64,000 nt of DNA from Streptomyces barringtoniae (GTDB lineage Bacteria > Actinomycetota > Actinomycetes > Streptomycetales > Streptomycetaceae): NCBI RefSeq assembly GCF_020819595.1, contig NZ_JAJHNP010000003.1, forward strand, positions 62,001-126,000, in the 5' to 3' direction. The notes under the pieces were generated by a model. The model saw only the letters and a program-made list of their open reading frames with translations. It was not told the origin of the DNA and did no database searches. Positions 26,702 to 36,124 of the stretch are shown one piece after another. The stretch's first letter is position 1, and each line of letters starts with the position of its first letter. Position numbers and translations under genes: made by a program.

Positions 26702-27571
26702 TCATCCGGACCGGCGCAGCGCGGCCGGTGTGGTGCCCAGCCGGGCGCGCATCACCCGGGTGAGGTGCTCCTGGTGCGAGAAGCCGCACGCGGCGGCCAC
26801 CTCCGCGATCGGGGTGGACCCGGTGCGCAGCATCCGGCACGCGGCCTCCATCCGCAGCCCGAGCAGGAACTGGTGGGGCGAGCGGCCGGTGCTCGCCCGG
26901 AACCTCCGCGTGAACTGGCTCGAGCTCAGCGAAGCGGAGGCGGCGAGGTCCGCGATCGGCAGCGGTTCGGCGAGGCGCTGCTCCATGAGCTCGCGGACGG
27001 CGGCGAGCTGCCGGTCGGACAAGCCGCACCGGGCGGGCGGGGGCGTGCTCACCCCGACGCCGTGACGGCGTACGAGCTGCGCGGCGAGCATCCCGGTCAG
27101 CTGGTCGACGTACGTGCGGGCCGACGGCTCCCAGGAGCGGAGCGTGCCGTCCAGCGCGAGCATGAGCTGCTCGGCGAGTGGATCGCTGGCCCCGAGCTCC
27201 TCGGTCAGCTCTACGGGCCGCCCACCGTTCGCCTCGCGCAGCGCGTCGTCCGCGAGGTAGGCGTGGATCGTCTCCAGCCGCCCGCCGAGCTCGACGGCGA
27301 GACTCCGCCCAGCCGGCTGGAGGAAGAGCCCACCGGCCGGGATCGTCCCTGACCGCCGGTCCGCACCCTTCCCCCGCCGTACGGTGACGGGTCCGCTGAG
27401 GTGCAGGATCACCAGGTGGGTGAGGGCCGGATCGAACGCCGCGCGGTAGGGCTGTTCGACCTGCGCGGAGAGGTACAGCCGCTCCCATCCGAGCCCTGAG
27501 CTGCTGTGTCGTGTCCGCACGCCCGGCTGTCGCAGCATGCCGACCGTGTCGGCCAGGCCAAGTTCCGTCAC
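26702..27571 (-). CDS. AraC family transcriptional regulator
   Basis: A 289-residue regulator. The C-terminal double helix-turn-helix contains [20 protein letters not shown] followed by [20 protein letters not shown], then [20 protein letters not shown] and [10 protein letters not shown]. The N-terminal half resembles a cupin-like sensor with [16 protein letters not shown]. It is convergent with the aromatic operon and is its most likely regulator by position, though such genes often control divergent targets, here the dihydrolipoyl dehydrogenase gene. The inducer could be resorcinol or another aromatic. That is inference. Confidence 0.88.
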   Translation of the reverse strand: MTELGLADTVGMLRQPGVRTRHSSSGLGWERLYLSAQVEQPYRAAFDPALTHLVILHLSGPVTVRRGKGADRRSGTIPAGGLFLQPAGRSLAVELGGRLETIHAYLADDALREANGGRPVELTEELGASDPLAEQLMLALDGTLRSWEPSARTYVDQLTGMLAAQLVRRHGVGVSTPPPARCGLSDRQLAAVRELMEQRLAEPLPIADLAASASLSSSQFTRRFRASTGRSPHQFLLGLRMEAACRMLRTGSTPIAEVAAACGFSHQEHLTRVMRARLGTTPAALRRSG

Positions 27572-27745
27572 GGTGTGACCTCCTCACGGCACCCCATGTG
27601 GTTGAAGGATAAACCAGCTCCGCCGAGAAGCAACCGGCTCACGCGGGTGAAGTCCACGACCGCCGGAAAGCACCCCTGTTTGCCGTCGCCATCGACGGGG
27701 GAATTCTGGCCGGAGCCCGAACGCGTTCCGCTGCAGGAGGCACCG

Positions 27746-29161
27746 ATGACGGACGAGCAGGACGACCGCTTCGACGTGGTGGTACTCGGTGCGGGCCCCG
27801 GTGGTTACGTCGCCGCGATCCGGGCCGCCCAGCTGGGCAGACGCGTCGCCGTTGTCGAGCGGAAGTACTGGGGCGGCATCTGCCTGAACGTGGGCTGCAT
27901 CCCGACCAAGGCCCTGCTGCGCAACGCCGAGCTGGCTCACGTCTTCACCCGTGAGGCGAAGACGTTCGGCATCCGCGTCGACGGACAGGTGTCCTTCGAC
28001 TACGGCGAGGCCTTCCGCCGCAGCCGCAAGGTCGCCGACGGCCGCGTCAAGGGCGTGCACTACCTGATGAAGAAGAACAAGATCACTGAAATCGACGGTC
28101 AGGGCACCTTCCTCGATCCGCACACCCTCCAGGTGTCCGGCTTCGACGGCGATACGCGCACCATCGGGTTCGACCACTGCATCATCGCCACCGGCGCGAC
28201 ACCCAAGCTTCTGCCCGGCACCCGGCGTACCTCCCGCGTCGTCACCTTCGAGGAGCAGATCCTCGCCGAGGAGCTGCCGCAGTCGATCATCATCGCGGGC
28301 GCCGGCGCGATCGGCGTCGAATTCGCCTACATCCTGCACAACTACGGGGTGAAGGTCACGATCGTCGAGTTCCTGGACCGTCTCGCCCCGCTGGAGGACG
28401 CCGAGGTCTCCGCGGAGCTAGCCAAGCAGTACCGCAGGCTGGGCATCGAAGCCCTCACGTCCACCCGCGTCGACTCCATCGACGAGTCGGGCCCCCGGGT
28501 CCGCGTCGCGGTCACCGGCAAGGACGGCTCCCAGCAGGTCCTGGAGGCAGACAAGGTCCTCCAGGCCATCGGCTTCGCCCCCAACGTGTCCGGCTACGGC
28601 CTGGAGAACACCGGCGTGCGGGTCTCCGAGCGCGGCGCGATCGACGTCGACGGTCGCTGCCGCACGAACGTCCCGCACCTCTACGCCATCGGCGACGTCA
28701 CCGCGAAGCTGATGCTGGCGCACGCGGCCGAAGCGATGGGCGTGATCGCGGCCGAGACGCTGGCGGACGCGGAGACCATGGAACTGGACTACGCGATGAT
28801 CCCGCGGGCCACCTTCTGCCAGCCGCAGATCGCCAGCTTCGGCTACACCGAGGCCCAGGCACGCGAACTGGGCCACGACGTCAAGGTGGCGAAGTTCCCG
28901 TTCACCGCGAACGCCAAGGCGCACGGCCTGGGCGACGCCACCGGCTTCGTGAAGTTGATCAGCGACGCGAAGTACGGCGAGCTGATCGGCGGGCACCTGA
29001 TCGGCCCGGACGTCACCGAACTGCTGCCCGAGTTGACCCTGGCGCAGCAATGGGATCTCAGCGTCCATGAGATCGCCCGCAACGTCCACGCTCATCCGAC
29101 GCTCGGCGAGGCGATCCAGGAGGCGGTGCACGGCCTGGCCGGACACATGATCAACATGTGA
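27746..29161 (+). CDS. lpdA: Dihydrolipoyl dehydrogenase
   Basis: A 471-residue flavoprotein. The FAD motif [20 protein letters not shown], the redox disulfide [13 protein letters not shown], the NAD-binding [13 protein letters not shown] and the C-terminal active-site HAHPT are all intact. It reoxidises dihydrolipoyl groups of 2-oxoacid dehydrogenase complexes or the glycine cleavage system with NAD. A strong AGGAGG site lies six bases before the ATG. Frames upstream are open but unrelated to the family. No E1 or E2 genes are adjacent, so this is probably an extra copy serving complexes encoded elsewhere. It may add succinyl-CoA and acetyl-CoA flux capacity beside the aromatic operon, but that link is only positional. 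Confidence 0.93.
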   Translation: MTDEQDDRFDVVVLGAGPGGYVAAIRAAQLGRRVAVVERKYWGGICLNVGCIPTKALLRNAELAHVFTREAKTFGIRVDGQVSFDYGEAFRRSRKVADGRVKGVHYLMKKNKITEIDGQGTFLDPHTLQVSGFDGDTRTIGFDHCIIATGATPKLLPGTRRTSRVVTFEEQILAEELPQSIIIAGAGAIGVEFAYILHNYGVKVTIVEFLDRLAPLEDAEVSAELAKQYRRLGIEALTSTRVDSIDESGPRVRVAVTGKDGSQQVLEADKVLQAIGFAPNVSGYGLENTGVRVSERGAIDVDGRCRTNVPHLYAIGDVTAKLMLAHAAEAMGVIAAETLADAETMELDYAMIPRATFCQPQIASFGYTEAQARELGHDVKVAKFPFTANAKAHGLGDATGFVKLISDAKYGELIGGHLIGPDVTELLPELTLAQQWDLSVHEIARNVHAHPTLGEAIQEAVHGLAGHMINM

Positions 29162-29784
29162 TGCACGCGGACACACCGGCCGTGGATCGTGATCTCGGTG
29201 GAGGGCGACCGCGTCCTCGCCATACTCGGCACGGGGACTGGCCACGGAGGACGTTCACCGCCGCCGGCGGACCCCACAACCGGCGCAGCCCCGTACGACC
29301 ACCGTGAGCGGGGTGAGTCCACCGACGCGCCCGGCCCTTGTGGCATTGACCAGCTCACCGACGACGCCGAGCGCGTCATCGGCGAACTCGACTAGGCACC
29401 AGACCAGATCACCTCGCACATCAACGCGTTTCTCGCCCGCTGTGGTACCTGGTGGGCCCTCGGCGGGGCGCCATCGCCCCCTGCGGAAACCAGCTTTATC
29501 ACGCTCTCATGAGGTCCGCATGATGCCATTAAGCACTCCGGGCCGCGGGAAAGCCGAAGCACACACGCAGCGTTTGGAATCTTCATCAGTGTCGTCACCA
29601 CAGCTGCGGGTTTCGTCATTGGGACCCTCATCAGAAGGCCCGCCACGGCTGGCCCCGCAAGCCTTGATCGGCTCCGCGGGCCGACTCGCCTGAAGCCAAC
29701 TACCCGGGACAGGAGGGTAGTTGAGGACCGAGAGAGACAGGGCCGGTCGGCATGGATGGATCTTGCGCTGATACGATCCGCGAC
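29162..29784. other. Gap of about 620 bases before the ATP-synthase-like gene
   Basis: No complete gene is recognised. Around 29570-29640 one plus-strand frame encodes a hydrophobic segment (FISVVTTAAGFVIGTLI) with no start codon, perhaps part of a lost membrane protein. An inverted repeat at 29697-29723 lies just before the next gene. Confidence 0.4.
29697..29723. promoter_or_regulatory. Inverted repeat before the orphan b-subunit gene
   Basis: CAACTACC (29697-29704) and GGTAGTTG (29716-29723) are perfect inverted arms with an 11-base loop, about 60 bases upstream of the gene start. It could be an operator or a leader hairpin. Confidence 0.4.
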
Positions 29785-30297
29785 ATGGGACCTCTGCAGC
29801 CGCACCTGCTCGACCTCATAGCCGGAACAATCACCTTCACCATCGTCTTCGCGATCTTCACGCGGGTTCTTCTTCCCCGCATCGAGAACGTCCTCAAAGA
29901 GCGTGAAGAGGCGATCAACGGCACTGTTGAACGGGCCGGCGCGATCAATGAGGAAGCGCTCCGCATCCGCGACGAATACCGGGCCGAACTCAGCGCCGCC
30001 CGTCACGAAGCCGCCCGGCTTCGGCAGTCCGCAGCAGAAGAGGGGGCCTCCCTCCTCGCAGCCCTGCGCGCGGAGGGACAGAGGGAGCGCGACAACCTCG
30101 TGGCATCGGCGAAGGCGGAGCTGGAAGCCGACCGGATCATCGCGGAAGCCGAACTGCGCGAGGTCATGTTCGGCCTGGCCACCGAACTCGCAGGCCGTAT
30201 CGTTGGTGAAGCGCTCCACGACCTGCCAGGCGCACGTACCATCGCCGAGGATTTCTTCGCCGGGCTCGACGAGGCGGACGGTTCCCTCAAGAGCTGA
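29785..30297 (+). CDS. Orphan F0F1 ATP synthase subunit b-like protein
   Basis: A 170-residue protein with the full layout of an F0 b subunit. One N-terminal membrane helix (ITFTIVFAIFTRVLLPRI) is followed by a long charged amphipathic helix (VLKEREEAINGTVERA, ARHEAARLRQSAAEEGAS, EGQRERDNL) and the C-terminal LATELAGRIVGEAL that binds delta. It matches Streptomyces AtpF closely in pattern and length, yet no other atp gene is adjacent. In Streptomyces the normal atpF is inside the atp operon. The start at 29785 is preferred by alignment. An ATG at 29752 would add 11 residues. It could make an alternative stator or be a former duplicate. Confidence 0.85.
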   Translation: MGPLQPHLLDLIAGTITFTIVFAIFTRVLLPRIENVLKEREEAINGTVERAGAINEEALRIRDEYRAELSAARHEAARLRQSAAEEGASLLAALRAEGQRERDNLVASAKAELEADRIIAEAELREVMFGLATELAGRIVGEALHDLPGARTIAEDFFAGLDEADGSLKS

Positions 30298-30689
30298 CCA
30301 GGCCGGTCAGCTCCTGCTTGCCTTGCTCGAACTTCCAGCCAGAGGCAGTCGCGGGCCCAGTCCACGAGCTCGCTGGTGTCGGGGCCGTATCCCAACCGAC
30401 CGTGACCGTTTCATTCTTGCCGGCCAGGCGTGGCTTCGCTTGGCGCCAGGGAGACATGCGCCGTTTTACGTCCGATGCATGAACGTGGGGTGTGCGGGTG
30501 GAGGGTCCGCGGGAGCAAGCCGCCCGGTCGGCTGAGGCGTTGGAGGCCGCGGAGCTTGAGCTGGACCGGCGGTTGATCGCGCGGGAGGAAACGGGTCGGG
30601 GCCTTGGCCGCCCCCGCAGTCGAGTCCAGTGCCGTGACCGGGAGGGAGGCAGGGCAGGGCAGGAGGCGGCGCCGTCGACCATTCCGATG
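30298..30689. other. Gap without a gene
   Basis: About 390 bases after the b-like gene with no convincing coding signal, at the start of a decayed stretch that runs to about 32.2 kb. Confidence 0.4.
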
Positions 30690-30810
30690 CCGGGGTAGGT
30701 GGAACCACGTGGCACTGATCACCGGCAGGTGCGTGTCGCCCTCATAGGTCGAGGCGAACCGGTACTCATCGCACGAGGTCCGCCCGGAATCCCTCGCTCC
30801 TCGCTTGCTG
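30690..30810 (-). pseudogene. NucA/NucB-type deoxyribonuclease fragment
   Basis: One minus-strand frame reads SGRTSCDEYRFASTYEGD. This closely resembles the CDEYPFASTYEGA active-site segment of secreted NucA/NucB nucleases in actinobacteria, with Arg where Pro is usual. The residues before and after do not continue the family, so only about 30 residues remain. It has no start or signal peptide. Confidence 0.45.
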
Positions 30811-30867
30811 AAAGGCACAGGGGCACCCCTGAGCGCCAGGCCTGCCCAGGCTCCAGGGCATAGCTGG

Positions 30868-31116
30868 TTATGCGCCTGTCCGGCAGAGCGCGTACAGAAC
30901 GGCCATGGTGTGCGTCGTGGTCCGGCAGGGCGTCTCAGCAGCGAGCGCGCGGCCTGCGGCGAACAGCAAGTCCGCCGCGTCGCGAACCGTGCAGGACGCC
31001 TGGAACTCGCCGGCGATGCCGAGCTGCTTCGCCAGATGACGGACCTCTTCCTCGCGCGCGACGAGCTGACCGCGCAGGGTTGCGGTATCGAGAGGCGGCG
31101 AACTCTCTGTGTCCAT
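30868..31116 (-). CDS. Small hypothetical protein
   Basis: An 82-residue frame starting ATG GAC ACA GAG. The composition looks natural: a helical stretch LRGQLVAREEEVRHLAKQLG followed by ASCTVRDAADLLFAAGRALA. I do not know the family. No clear ribosome site precedes the start. An AT-rich stretch (31150-31205) about 35-90 bases upstream could hold a promoter. It lies between two decayed genes and may itself be a fragment. Confidence 0.4.
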   Translation of the reverse strand: MDTESSPPLDTATLRGQLVAREEEVRHLAKQLGIAGEFQASCTVRDAADLLFAAGRALAAETPCRTTTHTMAVLYALCRTGA

Positions 31117-31263
31117 CCGACCACGGTAGCGATCCGCTGACGCTGACTGTGCCGCTTTCTAGATATATCTGCGCGAAGTTTTTTGATACGTCGAAGGCAT
31201 ATGACACAGGTCTGAGCTGCCGAAGGAACGCGGTTCGTGGGGTGACCGGCAGTCTGGCGGTAA

Positions 31264-32021
31264 CGGCCTGGGGGGTGGGGCCGGTGCGACGGCCCGATCT
31301 TCGCGTTGAGTGTGCCGCTGGCCGTGGGCCTGCCGGCTGTGGCGGGGCAACCGGCGCGGACCCTGGTGCAGCTGTGCCGCTCCCTGCCGCAGCGGCTCGG
31401 CTGGGCAGTACTGGTCTTCGTCATCGGCACGCTCGGCGCACTGGCCGGCCTGGCCGCCTACGGCAGGGGCGTCGGCTGGGGAGCACCAGCACCCGGTTCG
31501 CGTTGACGGGCGTGCCGTACGCCATGGCCGCGGCATTCTTCGTGCCGCACCCGTGGGTGCGACTGGGGGCGGTCGCAGCGCTGGCGGCCGGAGTGACCTA
31601 CGGGGGTTTCGTCGGCCCGGCGCGGTCGCAGCAGCGGCAGCACGAGGCGGAGGTCGCCCAGTACCGGGAGCATCCGGAGCTGCTCTACCTGGGTGTCGCG
31701 CCGTACGGCATGGAGCTCTCCCGTGCCGAAGCCGGCCCCGCCTACTTCACAGTCGAACACCGCCCCGTGCGGCCTGACGAACTCGCGTACGCAGACCTCA
31801 CGTTGCGCCCGCCACTCACGCCGCCTCCCCGATGCCCCGATGCCCCGGCGAAGGGCGAGACCCGCATCCAGGTTGTCTCATCCATCGCCGGAGGAAGCAC
31901 CCTGTGTGATCGTGGCGTCGGCTCATGGGGCGGCGTCATCTACCATCAGCTGTCGGGTCATTGGCGGTGTGCGCCGCGGTGGTCGGCGACTGGTGGGCAT
32001 ACATCACCGCCGCGCCGCTGA
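31264..32021 (+). pseudogene. Frameshifted membrane protein of unknown function
   Basis: The first frame, from 31264, encodes IFALSVPLAVGLPAVAG and a membrane helix LVFVIGTLGALAGLAAY, ending at a TGA at 31504. The second frame continues smoothly from about 31480 as TRFALTGVPYAMAAAFFVPH, a helix RLGAVAALAAGVTYGGFV, and a soluble tail (LLYLGVAPYGMELSRAEAGP) to 32021. Both parts show strong third-position GC, so a single indel near 31475-31490 best explains the break. The first frame also lacks a start codon after the TAA at 31261. It is probably dead, or a sequencing error. Confidence 0.6.
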
Positions 32022-32114
32022 TCGCCGAGGCCATGGCTTGGCCACGGCGCCGCCCGCGGTCCTACCGCCCACCACGTCGCCCTCATTCACCGGGATGTTG
32101 GGACGCCAGGTCAC

Positions 32115-32140
32115 CGCAGCCGCAGCCGCAGCCGCAGCCG
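32115..32140 (+). repeat. GCAGCC hexanucleotide repeat
   Basis: Four consecutive GCAGCC units in an intergenic region between the decayed membrane protein and the HelR-like gene. It is a simple sequence repeat without obvious role. Confidence 0.7.
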
Positions 32141-32272
32141 GCTCCCCGAGCCCCAAGCGCCAACCCATGCCAGGCCCAGGCACTCTCGATACTCGGGTTC
32201 TGGCTCGACTTCCGTGGTCCGTGCACGCTGAGTGACTGCTGGCGAGGCCCTGGCTGTCTGCCCGGGTCATCC

Positions 32273-34372
32273 TCATCTCGTGATCTTCACGGTAGGCGGG
32301 ACGGTGATGGTGCACAGTCGCTTGGTGGCCCGGGTGAGGGCGACGTACAGGTCGCGCTCGCCCCCAGGGCGGGCGGCGGTGATCCCGTCCGGGTCGACCA
32401 CGACGGCGGCGTCGAACTCCAAGCCGCGCGCCTGTGAGGCCGGCACCAGCCGGGCATGCTCCTCGATCCCCGCAGCCGTGAGCTGCTCCATCCTGCCATC
32501 GGCGCAGATCACCCCGACCAACTCGCCCCGGTGCGCGGCGCCCTGCTCGCGCAGCTCCCGCACGAGGGTGGCGACGAGCGATGCAGGGGCCGCGGTGAGG
32601 GTTCGAGGCACCTCGCCACGCCTGATCGACCGGATCGGTGGCCGGCCCGGGGCGATCCGGGCGAGCAGGTTCCCGGTGGTGGCGAGGATCTCCTGGGTGG
32701 TCCGGTAGCTGACGGTCAGGGTGCGCAGGTCGAAGCGGCGTCCGAGGTGCGGGCCGAGTGCCTCCTTCCAGTCCCTGGCCACCGTCACAGGGCCTGCCTG
32801 GGCGAAATCTCCGACCAGTGTCATCGACCTGCCCGGGCAACGGCGCACGATCATTCGCCACTGCATGGCGGTGAGCTCTTGTGCCTCGTCGACGACGACA
32901 TGCCCGAAGGCCTGCTCAGGCGGGCCGTCGACCAGGCTGGCCGCCTCGTCGAGCAGCGGCACATCGGCGTCCGTCCAGGGAGCACCGGGCGTTCGCCGCA
33001 GCAGGGCCCGCTGGTCGTCGGTGAACTGCCGCAGGTACGCGGCAAGCACGTCTGGATCCGCCAGCAGGGCGCGGACCACGTCGCCGGGCGTGAGCCTCGG
33101 CCACAGGTCCTCGACGGCCTGATCGAGCAAGGCATCGTCCAGGAGGTCGGCGCGCACGGCATCGGCGTCGAATTCGTCGGCACCAGTGACGGGCGCGTCG
33201 TCAAGGCCGAGGCGGCGCAGGTCCGCTGCCGCAGCCCTGTCGAGGTCGAGACCGGTCAGTTGCGCAACCTCGGCGTCGATACGTTCGAGCGCCTCGGCGC
33301 CACTGCGGGCAAGCTCACGGACGAGGGCGTCGACCAGCAGCTCCTTGAACAGCCGGCGCGCCCGGTTGTGCGCGAGACCACTGGTCTGTGCCGCCTCCCG
33401 CGCCTGGGCGACGTCCCTGTCCTGCAGACGAATCCACTCCTGCCCGACCCGGACGTCGAAGTCGCCGCTTGGGACTTGCCGTGAGCGGACCACAGCGGCC
33501 AGCGCGTCGGCCAGCGCGGCATTCCCCTTCAGGCGGGCCACTTCGAAGGGGTCCGTGGCGCCCGGTACGACGCCGGCCAGTTCCTCGCACGTCGCCAGGA
33601 CGACGTCGTTCTCCCCGAGCGAAGGCAGGACTTGGCTGATGTAGTCGAGGAACCGCGCGTTCGGCCCCAGTACGAGCACGCCGCGCTCGGCTGCCTTCGG
33701 GAACGCGTACAGCACATACGCGGCGCGGTGCAGAGCCACCACCGTCTTTCCGGTGCCCGGACCACCCTGCACGACCGTTACCCCGCGGTGCGGGGACCGG
33801 ACGATCGCGTCCTGCTCGGCCTGGAGCGTGGCAACCGCCGCACCCATCCGCCCCGTGCGCCGTTCCTGGAGCGCCGCGGTCAACGGGCCGTCGCCGATCA
33901 CGTCCTGTCGGGTGGGTGCGGAGCCGTCGAGCAGCTCATCGCTCACTCCCACCACCGTGCGACCCGCCAGACGCAGGTGGCGGCGCCGCCGCAGCCCCAT
34001 GGGATGGACCGGCGTCGCCTCATAGAAGGGCCGCGCGGCCTCGGCCCGCCAATCCACCAGCAGTGGCAGCTCGTCCGAGTCCCTGTGCAGCCCCAGCCGC
34101 CCGATCCGCAGGACGGTACCGTCCGCCAGGTCGATCCGGCCGAAGACCAACCCGTCCTCGGCCCCCTCCAGCCGACGAATCTCCCGCGCCAGCTGCCCGG
34201 CCGCCACCTCCCTCTCGTACGCCTCGCCCGCGCCGTCGGGCGGCGACGCGAGCACGCGCGCCAGCTGCTCCCGCGCCCCGGCCAGCCGCTCGTCGAACAG
34301 CTCGCCTATGACGGAAACCTGAACTTGCTCAAGTTCCACCTCGCGCGCGGCAACATCGTTGATCTGAGACAA
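32273..34372 (-). CDS. HelD/HelR-like RNA polymerase recycling ATPase (UvrD-like fold)
   Basis: A 699-residue superfamily 1 ATPase. An N-terminal coiled-coil region (SVIGELFDERLAGAREQLA, LAREIRRLEGAEDGLVFGRI) precedes the Walker A QGGPGTGKT near residue 200. The Walker B-type VVVDEAQELTAMQ, motif III LVGDFAQAG and a C-terminal DLYVALTRATKRL complete the UvrD-like core. This arrangement is HelD, which removes stalled complexes from RNA polymerase. The N-terminal wording is closest to what I remember of actinobacterial HelR, which displaces rifamycins. The start is uncertain. I chose the TTG at 34372, seven bases after GAGAGGG. Earlier frames are open. It is monocistronic. Confidence 0.82.
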   Translation of the reverse strand: MSQINDVAAREVELEQVQVSVIGELFDERLAGAREQLARVLASPPDGAGEAYEREVAAGQLAREIRRLEGAEDGLVFGRIDLADGTVLRIGRLGLHRDSDELPLLVDWRAEAARPFYEATPVHPMGLRRRRHLRLAGRTVVGVSDELLDGSAPTRQDVIGDGPLTAALQERRTGRMGAAVATLQAEQDAIVRSPHRGVTVVQGGPGTGKTVVALHRAAYVLYAFPKAAERGVLVLGPNARFLDYISQVLPSLGENDVVLATCEELAGVVPGATDPFEVARLKGNAALADALAAVVRSRQVPSGDFDVRVGQEWIRLQDRDVAQAREAAQTSGLAHNRARRLFKELLVDALVRELARSGAEALERIDAEVAQLTGLDLDRAAAADLRRLGLDDAPVTGADEFDADAVRADLLDDALLDQAVEDLWPRLTPGDVVRALLADPDVLAAYLRQFTDDQRALLRRTPGAPWTDADVPLLDEAASLVDGPPEQAFGHVVVDEAQELTAMQWRMIVRRCPGRSMTLVGDFAQAGPVTVARDWKEALGPHLGRRFDLRTLTVSYRTTQEILATTGNLLARIAPGRPPIRSIRRGEVPRTLTAAPASLVATLVRELREQGAAHRGELVGVICADGRMEQLTAAGIEEHARLVPASQARGLEFDAAVVVDPDGITAARPGGERDLYVALTRATKRLCTITVPPTVKITR

Positions 34373-34877
34373 GAAAAGGCCCTCTCGGCTCAACCCACCA
34401 GTATTTCGAGGCGCCACTATGCAGATGGAATCCGGGAAAGTAAATATTGACCAAAGCAGGTGGAATGTGTCCTCCGATGCACCACCGCGCCCGTTCATGG
34501 TCCGTAGCCGCCGTTTCGCGCTTCCATGCCAAGCGCCTTGCGGTCGGCCGAACTACACGGTGAGGCGGTGGAAGGCTCCTGCTCTGCGGGGCGCGCTTCA
34601 CCGGCCACCCGCCTCACGGCTTCCGGGCCGTCGCTGAGACGGGAGCTGACCCGACGAAGACGAAACGTGTCGGCACTGGGTGCGGGGCACCGTGCCTGAC
34701 CGACTGTCACGGCTGCGCGACGCCAGCCAGCATCGGTTCCACCGACGGTCGCAAGGCCATGGTCAGGTCTACGGCGGCGGCGCCCTACCCCCGACTTGAA
34801 CGGCCCCGCTCACGGGTTACCCAACAGGGCCGCCCAAGATGAGCTCCCTCGCCGTAACGTACGTGTCGGCTGCTACG
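34373..34877. other. Upstream region of the HelR-like gene
   Basis: About 500 bases without a gene. The first 90 bases upstream of the HelR-like start are AT-rich and probably hold its promoter. A small palindrome, CAAGCGCCTTG, lies at 34530-34540. It has the opposite half-site order to the CTTG-CAAG core I remember for rifamycin-associated elements, so I do not call it one. Confidence 0.4.
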
Positions 34878-35483
34878 TCACTTCGGGCCGTAGTACAGCC
34901 GCAGGAATTCCTCCATCGCCGCGTCGACGCCCGCGCGGTCTCCGGTGGCGAGGAGATCCAGCAGGAGACCACGGACGGTGGCCAGTCCCAGCCTGGCACG
35001 GTTACGGGCCACGGCGGGGTCCGACCCCGCGCCCACCTCGGCGGCCACGAGCGGCTCCAGCCAGTCCGTCACCAACCCCTCGAGGACCGGGGCGGCCTCG
35101 GGGCGGCCCCGCAGCGCGTGCCCGCAGATCTCGAAGAAGAGCCGCTCCTGACCGGCCAGCCGGGGATCCGTCAGCTGCTGCCACAGTCGCCGGGCGACAT
35201 CCGCGGGCGAGAGACCAGGCTCCAGTTGGAGCTGAGACATCAGATCGCGCTGGCGCTGCTCCGACGTGCGGACGATCTCGACGAACAGCTGTTCCTTGGA
35301 CCCGAAGTAATGGATCAGCATGCGGTGACTGACACCGATCGCAGCGCCCAGGCGGCGCAGGCTCAGATCCGCGATGCCGTGCGCCGCGACGTGGTCGACA
35401 GCTGCGTCCACCAGTTGAGCGCGCCGGCCCGGGTCCGGGCCGTGCCCGTCCTGACCCTCGGGGTGCGAGACGTCCTTATTCAC
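34878..35483 (-). CDS. TetR family transcriptional regulator
   Basis: A 201-residue regulator. The helix-turn-helix is IADLSLRRLGAAIGVSHRML followed by IHYFGSKEQL, the classical TetR pattern. The C-terminal ligand domain is all-helical (QERLFFEICGHALRG, ARLGLATVRGLLLDLLATGD). I chose the GTG at 35483 because the sequence before it is the operator region and reads as non-protein. No Shine-Dalgarno is present, so the mRNA may have almost no leader. A TACAGT -10-like box lies just upstream inside the palindromes. It is divergent from an SRPBCC gene, and both promoters are covered by two operators. Confidence 0.9.
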   Translation of the reverse strand: MNKDVSHPEGQDGHGPDPGRRAQLVDAAVDHVAAHGIADLSLRRLGAAIGVSHRMLIHYFGSKEQLFVEIVRTSEQRQRDLMSQLQLEPGLSPADVARRLWQQLTDPRLAGQERLFFEICGHALRGRPEAAPVLEGLVTDWLEPLVAAEVGAGSDPAVARNRARLGLATVRGLLLDLLATGDRAGVDAAMEEFLRLYYGPK

Positions 35484-35494
35484 CACACCACGAC

Positions 35495-35534
35495 TGTACC
35501 AATTGGTACATGCCGCATGTACCGTGTGGTACAT
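35495..35534. promoter_or_regulatory. Two palindromic TetR operators
   Basis: TGTACCAATTGGTACA (35495-35510) is a perfect 16-bp palindrome. ATGTACCGTGTGGTACAT (35517-35534) has perfect 7-bp arms around GTGT. Both share GTACC/GGTAC arms and their centres are 23 bases apart, about two helical turns. They lie between the TetR and SRPBCC start codons, and the second overlaps the SRPBCC ATG. Binding by the adjacent TetR protein would block both genes. Confidence 0.8.
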
Positions 35535-35994
35535 GAAGTCTGTCACCGTGTCGATCGACGTACCGCAGACGCCCGAGCAGGTCTACGACTTCCTCGATGT
35601 CATGGCTCACCACGAGCGATTCACCAACCACTACCTGACCAACTGGCGCTACAGCGGCCCTGGCCGGGGCATCGGATCGCGCGCCACCGTCACCGCCGCG
35701 CTGGGCGGCACCAAGACCGACGTCACCATCGAGGTCGTCGAGGCCGAGGCGCCGGGACGCATCGTCGAACGCAACGTCAGCGCGGCCGGTCGGCGCCAGG
35801 CCCACGGCACTTACACCATCGAACCGCTGCGCAGCGGCGGCAGCCACGTCTCGTTCACGTACACGTGGGTGCGCGCCCCTCTGGCCGACCGGCTGCTGGC
35901 CCCCGTCGTGCGGGCCACGATGCGCCGCGCCAACCACACGGTCATGCGACGCCTGGCCACCGAACTGGCTCACCACTTCTCCGCCGCTGACTGA
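35533..35994 (+). CDS. SRPBCC (START-like) family protein
   Basis: A 153-residue helix-grip protein. It opens MKSVTVSIDVPQTPEQVYDFL, where VPQTPEQVYDFL is the standard first strand and helix of SRPBCC proteins. WRYSGPGRGIGSRATVT and HVSFTYTWVRAPLADRLLAP follow, and the long C-terminal helix is MRRLATELAHHF. Such proteins bind hydrophobic ligands or act as cyclases or hydratases, and the ligand here is unknown. The ATG lies inside the second palindromic operator with no ribosome site, so the transcript is probably leaderless and directly repressed by the divergent TetR protein. The regulator and this protein may sense and handle the same ligand. Confidence 0.88.
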   Translation: MKSVTVSIDVPQTPEQVYDFLDVMAHHERFTNHYLTNWRYSGPGRGIGSRATVTAALGGTKTDVTIEVVEAEAPGRIVERNVSAAGRRQAHGTYTIEPLRSGGSHVSFTYTWVRAPLADRLLAPVVRATMRRANHTVMRRLATELAHHFSAAD

Positions 35995-36124
35995 CTCCTG
36001 ACGGCGGTGCACACCCGCCCCCGATGCCCCTCTCGGCGACGGGCCTAGTACCACATCACGGACCGCACCGTTGCGCCATGCGGCACCTGCGGAGTGTCAC
36101 GGTAGACATCTACCAGCTCTGGGA

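Noticed and set aside
34529..34545. Rifamycin-associated element upstream of the HelR-like gene
   Set aside because: The palindrome has CAAG-CTTG order, the reverse of the remembered CTTG-CAAG core, and it lies about 160 bases upstream of the chosen start.
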